In this document: one piece after another, positions 15,748 to 20,508 of the stretch
Position numbering within the stretch: position 1 is the stretch's first letter
Layout: each line of letters starts with the position of its first letter
Source: a virus
Reading direction: 5' to 3' (one strand)
DNA: 20,508 nt
IMG/VR virus record: IMGVR_UViG_3300017742_000174
Coordinates: 1-20,508 of that record
The notes under the pieces: model-generated
Told to the model about the DNA's origin: nothing
The model's input: only the letters and a program-made list of their open reading frames with translations
The model's database searches: none
Made by a program: the position numbers and the translations under genes

Positions 15748-17339
15748 CCGTTAAACACAACCTCTTCCAGGATGGTAGTCTCAGGATCATAGTACACTGA
15801 GCCTGCATTACCTAACTTAGCAAAGGGTCTGTTCTTATCAACAATGAACTGTGTTGTGTTACGAGTTACATCATCATCAGATTCCGTATCACGTTCAAGT
15901 TTGACACAGATAATTGCTTCCTCTTCAAGGGATGCTGCGTACTTAGTTCGACCATCCTCGTTGACCTGAGAGATAAAGACTACACCAATGTTCAACTCCT
16001 TAGCGAGTTGTGCCATACGTGCACCTAGTGTGGTGAGAGTACTGGTAGCAGCATCCACCCCTGAGTTAGACAGATAGGCCAATCGTTGTACGTGATCAAT
16101 GAATATAAACTCTGCCCCATAGACTGTTGAGGCTAGGCGTACATACTCAAGCAATTGCATGGGGTCATCATGCGCTTGCATCTCAAAGATGATAGTGCTT
16201 TCACCACCAGCCATCTTTTGTGCAGCCTGTATCACTTGATCCTCAGTGTAGCCCGTAGCTACAGCATCCTCTTTTGTACGTACATTCCAACCCAATTCAT
16301 AGGTTGCCATCGCACGATAGGTTGTAGACTTCATCTCTTCCATGTGAAGCAAAGCAATACGTGTCTGTTGCTTTAGTAAAGCCACTTCGAAATATCTGAC
16401 TAGCTCAGTTTTACCTTGCCCACGCATAGCCTTGATAAACGTAAGGCCACCCTTAACTAGGCCACGCATCTTATCGTCTAGGCCTGTGTGTCCTGTCGGT
16501 ACGTACTCGTATGGGTTTTCTGTCGTGATTGCTTTCTCTACCTCGAGGTCACCAACAAAGAAGTTGTCAGGACTGAATCGTTGAGGCTTGAGGGCTGCCC
16601 ACTTGAGATCCTCACTGTCACCTTCCATAAGGAATTCGTTTGCGTCTTTCCACTTGGACATAGGTACATAGTAAAACTTGTCGGGCATCATGCTGTACAG
16701 TTTCTGTGCTGCACCCTTACCTGCTGCGTCAAGCTCACCTCCGTACACCACCATCTCAAACGAGTTGATGTACTCGAAGTTGTCCTTGATAAACTTCTCT
16801 GACAGTGAGGCAGAAGGCAGCGACTTAACAGGGAATGATTTACCCAGCACCTGATACAGACTGGCGGCATCAAACTCACCCTCTGTAATGTACAAACGTT
16901 TGCTTGATCCTGCGTTAAAGTCAGGGCCATACAAATCAGTAGGTGCCCCACGTTCTTTAGTCCAGAACTTTTTCTCAGCATACCCACGATACTTGACGTT
17001 GTTAGGGTACTTGAAAGCATACCGCACTGGTGTGTTGTTCTCACCGTACTGCAGTTGGATGTTGTATAGCTTTGCTACGTCTTCATCCAGCCCACGAATA
17101 CCGTTGAACCTACCACTAATAATCTTGGTGCTGCGTAGGTCTACCTTAGGTGGCGGCGGTGGATAGGTGCCTTCAGCCCACGCAAATTTTTTGTCTCTCC
17201 CAGGGTATCCTCTATTGCACGACTGACAATGCCCAACCTTTGATAAGACATTGTAGCTAAAGGCATCACTGCTTGCGCAGTCCTCAAATGGGCAAGGCTG
17301 GTGTGTAACCTCGTTGCTGCTGTTTACTGCTGCTGTCAT
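15744..17339 (-). CDS. Bifunctional primase-helicase (T7 gp4-like)
   Basis: I use the ATG at 17339 (531 residues), with AAAGGAAAAGGA just upstream; a Met at 17378 lacks a ribosome binding site. The N-terminal zinc-binding domain has CPFEDC and GHCQSC (Cys16, Cys21, Cys38, Cys41). The TOPRIM primase core shows ITEGEFDAA (Glu153) and [11 protein letters not shown], where the usual DxD reads Glu202-Leu-Asp204. The RecA-like helicase has Walker A AMRGQGKT (Lys310, Thr311), Walker B FIFIDH (Asp415), and VVFISQ plus an Arg/Glu-rich segment near 460-485. It would unwind DNA and prime lagging-strand synthesis at the fork with the polymerase encoded next. The start overlaps the upstream small gene by 56 bases. 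Confidence 0.92.
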   Translation of the reverse strand: MTAAVNSSNEVTHQPCPFEDCASSDAFSYNVLSKVGHCQSCNRGYPGRDKKFAWAEGTYPPPPPKVDLRSTKIISGRFNGIRGLDEDVAKLYNIQLQYGENNTPVRYAFKYPNNVKYRGYAEKKFWTKERGAPTDLYGPDFNAGSSKRLYITEGEFDAASLYQVLGKSFPVKSLPSASLSEKFIKDNFEYINSFEMVVYGGELDAAGKGAAQKLYSMMPDKFYYVPMSKWKDANEFLMEGDSEDLKWAALKPQRFSPDNFFVGDLEVEKAITTENPYEYVPTGHTGLDDKMRGLVKGGLTFIKAMRGQGKTELVRYFEVALLKQQTRIALLHMEEMKSTTYRAMATYELGWNVRTKEDAVATGYTEDQVIQAAQKMAGGESTIIFEMQAHDDPMQLLEYVRLASTVYGAEFIFIDHVQRLAYLSNSGVDAATSTLTTLGARMAQLAKELNIGVVFISQVNEDGRTKYAASLEEEAIICVKLERDTESDDDVTRNTTQFIVDKNRPFAKLGNAGSVYYDPETTILEEVVFNG

Positions 17340-17616
17340 TGGACTGTTCCTTTTCCTTTGATCGTTGACGTTCTTCATGTGTCATAGCACGAATTTCTTT
17401 TGATGGCAATGTACTTTGTATTACATCCTCATACTTGTTGAATAGCTGCTGAAACTTCCACTGGTATAGCTGCTGCATCCCCATCAGTGTGTTCATCAGT
17501 TCATCATGGGTAGGGTCACGTTCACCGTCACCTATCTGCCTGAACACAACCTGTAGGTCATCACACACATGCCAACAGTCCATAATCATAGGCTCTAAGT
17601 CATGCAGTTTAGGCAT
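17284..17616 (-). CDS. Small helical hypothetical protein between thyX and primase
   Basis: The start is one of two adjacent ATGs (17619 or 17616) that follow GGAG; the second has better spacing and gives 110 residues. The frame extends to 17661 inside ThyX, but that would add a non-conserved segment. The protein begins [20 protein letters not shown], looks like an antiparallel helical pair up to about residue 65, and ends in a Lys/Glu/Ser/Gln-rich tail that overlaps the primase gene. I recall similar short proteins in marine phage replication modules but cannot give a function. Overlaps: 8 bases with thyX, 56 with primase-helicase. Confidence 0.72.
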   Translation of the reverse strand: MPKLHDLEPMIMDCWHVCDDLQVVFRQIGDGERDPTHDELMNTLMGMQQLYQWKFQQLFNKYEDVIQSTLPSKEIRAMTHEERQRSKEKEQSNDSSSKQQQRGYTPALPI

Positions 17617-18259
17617 CATCACTCTCCGTAAGTGCATCCCATGACACAGGGAATATCTCAATCATCTTACGATCAATCTGTTGTGCGACTAGTCGTGTCT
17701 CCGCCTGTGTGTCTGACTTGCAGCGTAGGTTACACATGTCAGAGAAGGCATCAAGGCTCCCACTCCAGTACAACTCAGTCATAGCTGATTGTGGTAGTTC
17801 CATACGGGCTTGTTCTGGGGCTACCCCAAGACCTATAAGATCTTTGTAGGCTTTAAGTGCTGCCCAATTAGCACTGCCCCAGTCACCCACATCAACGACA
17901 CCATCAGAGCCTTGCTTCTTATCAGCACTACGCCCACGCCATACGTCAGGCACATAGAACTCAGGATCATCGTCAACGTACCTGCGGCTGATCTCATTCC
18001 AGCGCAGGAACTTATGCTTGACTAGCTGTCGAGCAACAAAGATGGGTGCCTTGATGTGGAAGCTGGCGAAGCAATGTCCGAATGGGCTGATGTGCTTGTG
18101 CTTGGCAAGGTAACGTATCAGCTTGGCATCCTTATCCTTTAGGTAAGGTGGACCCCACATGTTCTCCTCCATCTCACTTTTCTTTCCGAAAGATACACGC
18201 GCAGCGTTAGCTACCGTCAAGTCTGTGCCCATGTGATCAATGTATGTTGCTTCAATCAT
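17609..18259 (-). CDS. thyX: Flavin-dependent thymidylate synthase ThyX
   Basis: This 216-residue enzyme makes dTMP from dUMP with methylenetetrahydrofolate, FAD and NADPH, working as a tetramer. Visible features are [19 protein letters not shown], then [18 protein letters not shown], the ThyX signature region. Its core RHRx7S reads Lys81-His82-Lys83...Ser91. Later come ARMELPQS and the C-terminal [12 protein letters not shown] block (Arg179 for substrate binding). The replacement of both Arg by Lys is conservative. Length fits the family. The ATG overlaps the upstream 59-residue gene by eight bases. Of 12 Arg codons, 11 are CGN and one AGG, unlike the AGA-rich late genes. Confidence 0.93.
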   Translation of the reverse strand: MIEATYIDHMGTDLTVANAARVSFGKKSEMEENMWGPPYLKDKDAKLIRYLAKHKHISPFGHCFASFHIKAPIFVARQLVKHKFLRWNEISRRYVDDDPEFYVPDVWRGRSADKKQGSDGVVDVGDWGSANWAALKAYKDLIGLGVAPEQARMELPQSAMTELYWSGSLDAFSDMCNLRCKSDTQAETRLVAQQIDRKMIEIFPVSWDALTESDDA

Positions 18260-18431
18260 CTACCTGTATCCCTATACATTCTACTGTCTCATTCTTAGCG
18301 TTGACCATAACTAAAGCATCTCGCTGGCCAGTCTTACATAAGGTTTCGTTATCATATGTACCCAGATGATAATATCTAACACCATTCTCTGGCACTAAGA
18401 CGAGCCACAATAGTATCCATACAGTATTCAT
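18252..18431 (-). CDS. Short exported or membrane-anchored protein, 59 residues
   Basis: The ATG shares one base with the preceding TGA (TGATG) and sits ten bases after GGGGAGG. The protein opens with a hydrophobic stretch VWILLWLVLVP (residues 4-14) that could be a signal or membrane anchor. A small domain follows with two cysteines (Cys32 and Cys52) and the pattern YYHLGTYDNETLC, then ALVMVNAKNETVEC. Two Cys after a signal-like segment suggest a disulphide-stabilised periplasmic domain. I do not know a function; a membrane-linked phage accessory role is possible. Its stop overlaps the thyX start by eight bases. Confidence 0.7.
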   Translation of the reverse strand: MNTVWILLWLVLVPENGVRYYHLGTYDNETLCKTGQRDALVMVNAKNETVECIGIQVDD

Positions 18432-18583
18432 CAGAACGGCACCTCCCCTTTTGCGTTGCGTGGATCTACGTAAAAACCTGGCTGCATGTAGTTAGGCTTG
18501 GCTGTGCTGGGCTTAGGGTGGATACTCTCTAGTCCCATATCTTTAAGGAAATCCTTTAAGTCACCCTCAATTGTTGTAGCCAT
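18431..18583 (-). CDS. 50-residue hypothetical protein downstream of tRNA
   Basis: The ATG at 18583 follows AAGGGGAAG with seven bases of spacing, and the stop overlaps the start of the next gene. The product is short: a helical N-terminus (IEGDLKDFLKDMGLE), then a Pro-rich middle and the tail YVDPRNAKGEVPF. No family recognised. The ribosome binding site starts only about ten bases after the CCA end of tRNA-Arg, so the tRNA and this gene are on one transcript. Confidence 0.65.
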   Translation of the reverse strand: MATTIEGDLKDFLKDMGLESIHPKPSTAKPNYMQPGFYVDPRNAKGEVPF

Positions 18584-18602
18584 TGTCTTCCCCTTTCTTT
18601 TT

Positions 18603-18679
18603 TGGTCCACCCTGCAGGACTTGAACCTGCAACCTACGGTTTAGAAGACCGTTGCTCTATCCAGTTGAGCTAAGGATGG
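18603..18679 (-). tRNA. tRNA-Arg (anticodon UCU), CCA encoded
   Basis: The minus strand folds into a full cloverleaf of 77 bases. The acceptor stem CCATCCT pairs with AGGGTGG (one T-G wobble), with discriminator A and an encoded CCA. The D stem is GCTC/GAGC. The anticodon stem is ACGGT/ACCGT with loop CTTCTAA, anticodon TCT. The T stem is GCAGG/CCTGC with loop TTCAAGT. It reads AGA and, by wobble, AGG codons, which are abundant in the late genes. It is embedded in the leftward operon, so it must be cut from a longer transcript. Confidence 0.95.
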
Positions 18680-18689
18680 TATCTCTCGT

Positions 18690-18764
18690 TTACTTTAGTT
18701 TTCCAACCCAATGAGATACGTCATCATGTGGGTCATCATTTTCTTTTGTTGTCGCTCCACTCAA
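18690..18764 (-). CDS. Possible 24-residue microprotein, TTG start
   Basis: A TTG at 18764 lies eight bases after TAAGGA and opens a 24-codon frame ending ten bases before the tRNA. The product reads MSGATTKENDDPHDDVSHW followed by VGKLK, which has ordinary protein composition with an acidic middle and a basic end. It overlaps the end of the membrane-protein gene by 29 bases. Evidence is the ribosome binding site, the tight fit and plausible composition. The small size means chance is a real alternative. Confidence 0.4.
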   Translation of the reverse strand: MSGATTKENDDPHDDVSHWVGKLK

Positions 18765-18948
18765 TACTAAATTCCTTACCTGTATGCTGTTCGACAGCCT
18801 CAATCACAGAGTAAGCACCCTTCTCAAACCCCTCTTCATATGCTTCTGCAATATCTTCTTTGTCGTTATATTTTCTATATAAAAATCCGATTAAGAAAGA
18901 GAGAACTACAAGAAGAATTGTTAGGGGTTCAGGAATATAGATGGTCAA
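18736..18948 (-). CDS. Small single-pass membrane protein, TTG start
   Basis: I place the start at TTG 18948, which overlaps the preceding TGA (TTGA) and lies seven bases after GAGGG, giving 70 residues. The open frame extends to another TTG at 18981 but without a good ribosome binding site. The protein has a membrane segment at about residues 8-23 (PLTILLVVLSFLIGFLY), then a basic residue pair and a charged cytoplasmic-type tail containing EEGFEKGAYSVIEAVEQHTGKEF. The function is unknown. Confidence 0.7.
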   Translation of the reverse strand: MTIYIPEPLTILLVVLSFLIGFLYRKYNDKEDIAEAYEEGFEKGAYSVIEAVEQHTGKEFSIEWSDNKRK

Positions 18949-19145
18949 TGGTATGCCCTCAATTCTTTTTTGTCTTTCCAAACTTGAAACTCTTTTGGTG
19001 TTATGCCCTGCTCTTCCATAAATTCTTGAAGATCATAGACAGCCTCCATCAGTTCAGTGTTGGTAAGCATTATCTTTTTTATAAAATCGTCTGTGTCTCC
19101 CTCATTGAGTAAAGATAAAACCCTTTTATATTCTTCCTCTGTCAT
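18945..19145 (-). CDS. 66-residue acidic helical protein
   Basis: The ATG at 19145 is preceded by AAAGGGACAGG, so I prefer it to an upstream Met (frame open to 19250) whose extension would run through the inverted repeat and reads as non-protein-like. The product is helical and acidic (TEEEYKRVLSLLNEG, then ELMEAVYDLQEFMEEQGITP). No family recognised. It is the first gene after the structured intergenic stretch and so probably the first product of a transcript starting there. Confidence 0.7.
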   Translation of the reverse strand: MTEEEYKRVLSLLNEGDTDDFIKKIMLTNTELMEAVYDLQEFMEEQGITPKEFQVWKDKKELRAYH

Positions 19146-19163
19146 GTACCTGTCCCTTTCTTG

Positions 19164-19233
19164 TAGTATTACTAACAGTATCTTATCTCTATAAGAGATA
19201 TAAAGATATAAGTTTAAACTGTTAGTAATACTA
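19164..19233. repeat. 16-bp perfect inverted repeat with nested hairpin
   Basis: TAGTATTACTAACAGT (19164-19179) and ACTGTTAGTAATACTA (19218-19233) are exact inverted copies, 38 bases apart. Inside lies a second stem TATCTCT/AGAGATA (19184-19200) with a three-base loop. The region is strongly AT-rich and free of convincing coding. The short unit TTAGTA recurs once more right after the right arm (19234). It stands just upstream of the gene starting at 19145. Candidate roles are operator or promoter region, RNA structure in the leader, or replication origin. Confidence 0.8.
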
Positions 19234-19284
19234 TTAGTAGTTATACACAAAGAATTTCATTTCAAGTATGGCAGATTGTCACAC

Positions 19285-19356
19285 CTATCTTATCAGGTAG
19301 TACATCCATACATAGAACCCGATACAGAGGCCAAGAGTTAGTAGATCACCAGCCAT
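19285..19356 (-). CDS. Possible 23-residue membrane microprotein
   Basis: An ATG at 19356, five bases after the previous stop, opens a 23-codon frame: MAGDLLTLGLCIGFYVWMYY then LIR. The whole product is one hydrophobic helix with a positive end. The ribosome binding site is weak (TAGGT), so translation would probably depend on coupling. Small hydrophobic phage proteins of this size exist, but so do chance frames. Confidence 0.35.
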   Translation of the reverse strand: MAGDLLTLGLCIGFYVWMYYLIR

Positions 19357-19361
19357 ACTAC

Positions 19362-19748
19362 CTAGTCCAGACGAGATGCTGCATGTGCATCCAACCCAAA
19401 GGCATTAAGAATTCTGGCTGCCGCTCGTGCACCCGCTTCCTTGCATTCTACGTTCTGGAAGTGGGTACTGCTGGGGTTCCACCACTGGAATGTTTTACCA
19501 GTCCAGTCCAACTCCAAGCCCAGCGCACGAATTATCTTGCGTTCTTCACGCCCCAGCTTGGTGTTGCCCTTGTGCTTAGGCGTCACTGTCACCCAAGCAA
19601 ACCCACATGCGTATTTATCCTCACCGCCCAGATGTTTTTGAATATACTTGTCTGTTGCTACAACAGCTGAAGCCCAAGCCTCTTGACGGATAGTCGGGGC
19701 ATTTTCAATTGTCAGTTCCATTGCTTTCATCCCTTTTGTCGGTTCCAT
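19362..19748 (-). CDS. Conserved phage hypothetical protein with duplicated start region
   Basis: The most upstream start with a ribosome binding site is ATG 19748 (128 residues), nine bases after AAAGGG; a second equal start is ATG 19721 (119 residues), because a 27-bp tandem duplication copies the site. The body contains ACGFAWVTVTP, LGLELDWTGKTFQWWNPS, and the C-terminal CKEAGARAAARILNAFGLDAHAASRLD split over a helix and a strand. This last pattern (KEAGA, then A..L...G..A...SR.D) is one I know from a phage hypothetical family without assigned function. The gene ends 217 bases before the next firmly called gene. Confidence 0.8.
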   Translation of the reverse strand: MEPTKGMKAMELTIENAPTIRQEAWASAVVATDKYIQKHLGGEDKYACGFAWVTVTPKHKGNTKLGREERKIIRALGLELDWTGKTFQWWNPSSTHFQNVECKEAGARAAARILNAFGLDAHAASRLD

Positions 19749-19763
19749 TTCTTTCATCCCTTT
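19710..19763 (-). repeat. 2 x 27-bp tandem duplication of ribosome binding site and start
   Basis: Two directly adjacent 27-bp units (19763-19737 and 19736-19710 on the minus strand) match at 25 of 27 bases. Each contains AAAGGG, then ATGAAAG, then ATGGAAC. The length is nine codons, so the reading frame is kept. Confidence 0.85.
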
Positions 19764-19778
19764 CACTTTGATAATATC

Positions 19779-20168
19779 TTACTTAGTTTTTGTTGGCTGT
19801 AAATTCAATAGCCAAAGATCCATAAGTTCTTTTTCTTTTTTGTGTGCCTCTTTCTCTTGCCACCTGTCCCAGTAGTCGCTGGTTGTGTCCATCACCATAC
19901 ACTTTAGGTACTGTGATACGTGCACCATCTCATGAAACACAGTAAGAGCCATCTTGTTTAAAGGCATCAGCTGATTTAACCTGATAGAAAACTCTCTGTC
20001 ATCCTCAAACATTACATCACCACAGTAGCCATCCTTTCTGCGTATAGCTTCAAAGTTTATTTGGATGTCATCATCAGCTGGGAACATGTGCCCTTGAGAA
20101 AAGTCAACCAGTTGGCAGATCATGTCCTGTTTTCTTTTTGAAAACCTACCGTTAAAGAACACTATCAT
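19779..20168 (-). CDS. HExxH metallopeptidase-like protein
   Basis: This 129-residue protein carries LTVFHEMVHVSQY (His79, Glu80, His83), the zinc-binding HExxH motif, followed by a downstream WDRWQEKEAHKKE segment in which Glu105 or Glu107 may be the third ligand. The preceding strands (IQINFEAIRRKDGYCGDV, then FSIRLNQ) are like those in SprT-like and related phage metallopeptidases, where an extended sheet precedes the active helix. The target is unknown; early position suggests action on a host protein, but that is a guess. The ATG overlaps the upstream stop (ATGA) and has AGGA eight bases ahead. Confidence 0.72.
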   Translation of the reverse strand: MIVFFNGRFSKRKQDMICQLVDFSQGHMFPADDDIQINFEAIRRKDGYCGDVMFEDDREFSIRLNQLMPLNKMALTVFHEMVHVSQYLKCMVMDTTSDYWDRWQEKEAHKKEKELMDLWLLNLQPTKTK

Positions 20169-20350
20169 TTGTCTGTCCTGTTTAAAATGTTATTCTTTAC
20201 ATCCTTGAGTATTACCCTGTGCACCCCTTGCCTTTTTAGTAGACGCCTTTCCAATCTCTTCGCCTCTTCCATTGAAAAGACTGTTGTCACGAAGTCACCG
20301 TAGGGATCTCCCAAAAATTCGTAAACCTTTATTGCTCTTGCTGCTATCAT
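20165..20350 (-). CDS. 61-residue hypothetical protein, early region
   Basis: Both ends overlap neighbouring genes by ATGA, which supports it as real. The product looks like a strand (IKVYEFLGDPYGDFVTTVFS), a basic helix (MEEAKRLERRLLKRQG) and a second strand (HRVILKDVK). It is basic overall. No family recognised; a small nucleic-acid-binding protein is possible from charge alone. Confidence 0.7.
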   Translation of the reverse strand: MIAARAIKVYEFLGDPYGDFVTTVFSMEEAKRLERRLLKRQGVHRVILKDVKNNILNRTDK

Positions 20351-20508
20351 TGTGCTGACCCCTCCATGTTTAGTATGTCTTGTGTCATACGTTCAAACTT
20401 TTCTCGCAGTTCATCATGTTCAAAATATAAATACTCTTCAGGCACACGTCCATGCATAAAAGAGTTAACTTCCTCTTGTGTCCAGAGATACCAATCAGTA
20501 GGCAGAGC
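20347..20508 (-). CDS. C-terminal fragment of an early-region protein (cut by window)
   Basis: The minus strand is open from the last base of the window to a TGA that overlaps the start of the next gene (ATGA). 53 residues are visible, containing PTDWYLWTQEEVNSFMHGR and a helical charged stretch (EYLYFEHDELREKFERM). The 5' end lies outside the window. The aromatic-rich, charged composition and the stop/start overlap support it as the end of a real gene. No family recognised. Confidence 0.6.
   Translation of the reverse strand, partial: ALPTDWYLWTQEEVNSFMHGRVPEEYLYFEHDELREKFERMTQDILNMEGSAQ

Noticed and set aside
17340-17378. Upstream Met of primase-helicase
   Set aside because: It lacks a ribosome binding site; the ATG at 17339 has AAAGGAAAAGGA in front and still includes the zinc motif.
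18603-18679. Phage attachment site in the tRNA gene
   Set aside because: No integrase or duplicated tRNA end is visible; the tRNA is complete and sits inside an operon, so a translation role is simpler.
18696-18740. 14-codon ATG frame overlapping the membrane-protein stop
   Set aside because: Very short, Met-rich and without its own ribosome binding site; the overlapping TTG frame has better support.
19146-19250. N-terminal extension of the 66-residue protein through the inverted repeat
   Set aside because: The extra residues look like translated structured AT-rich DNA, and a good ribosome binding site precedes the ATG at 19145.

Overview
The window looks like part of a lytic, podovirus-like (T7-type) tailed-phage genome. 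The gene set is virion proteins, a T7-like replication and recombination set, and nucleotide-metabolism enzymes (class II ribonucleotide reductase, ThyX, MazG-like). My reading from general knowledge, not a database search, is a marine alphaproteobacterial phage of the broad HMO-2011/roseophage kind. No integrase, capsid, portal, terminase or phage RNA polymerase is visible here.

Layout. Positions 1-8393 are on the plus strand. They hold five late genes: a 5'-truncated structural protein with a long run of 11-residue repeats (1-2547), a small protein with a lytic-transglycosylase-like domain (2549-3361), two unrecognised proteins (3366-3911, 3916-4881) and a 1168-residue large internal/ejection-type protein (4887-8393). 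A perfect 10-bp-stem hairpin at 8396-8422 separates them from a convergent minus-strand block that fills the rest of the window (8426-20508). Read in its own direction (right to left), that block has: small early-type genes, a HExxH metallopeptidase-like protein and a conserved phage hypothetical (20508-19362); an AT-rich intergenic stretch with a 16-bp inverted repeat (19164-19233); two small proteins, a possible microgene and tRNA-Arg(UCU); two short genes followed by ThyX; then a small helical protein, primase-helicase, family A DNA polymerase, SSB-like protein, Cas4/RecB-like exonuclease, T7 endonuclease I-like resolvase, a 51-residue protein, MazG-like pyrophosphohydrolase, class II RNR, a DUF1289 protein, a PD-(D/E)XK-like protein, a DUF3310 protein and a short conserved phage protein.

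How it fits together. RNR, ThyX and the MazG-like enzyme would supply and clean dNTP pools. Primase-helicase, polymerase and SSB copy DNA. The exonuclease and endonuclease I would degrade host DNA or process recombination intermediates. The minus-strand genes are tightly packed: most junctions overlap by 1-11 bases (often ATGA), which suggests translational coupling. Several genes have GTG or TTG starts that are supported by good ribosome binding sites. Coding is almost continuous and no stretch over 300 bases lacks a gene; the longest weakly coding stretch is 19146-19361.

The most unusual points are family-A polymerase active-site substitutions (Gln at the steric-gate position, Leu at the Tyr766-equivalent), an unbroken run of about 22 hendecads in the first protein, a 27-bp tandem duplication that copies a ribosome binding site and start codon, and the inverted repeat at 19164-19233. 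I did not find clear evidence of an entirely new defence or signalling system.
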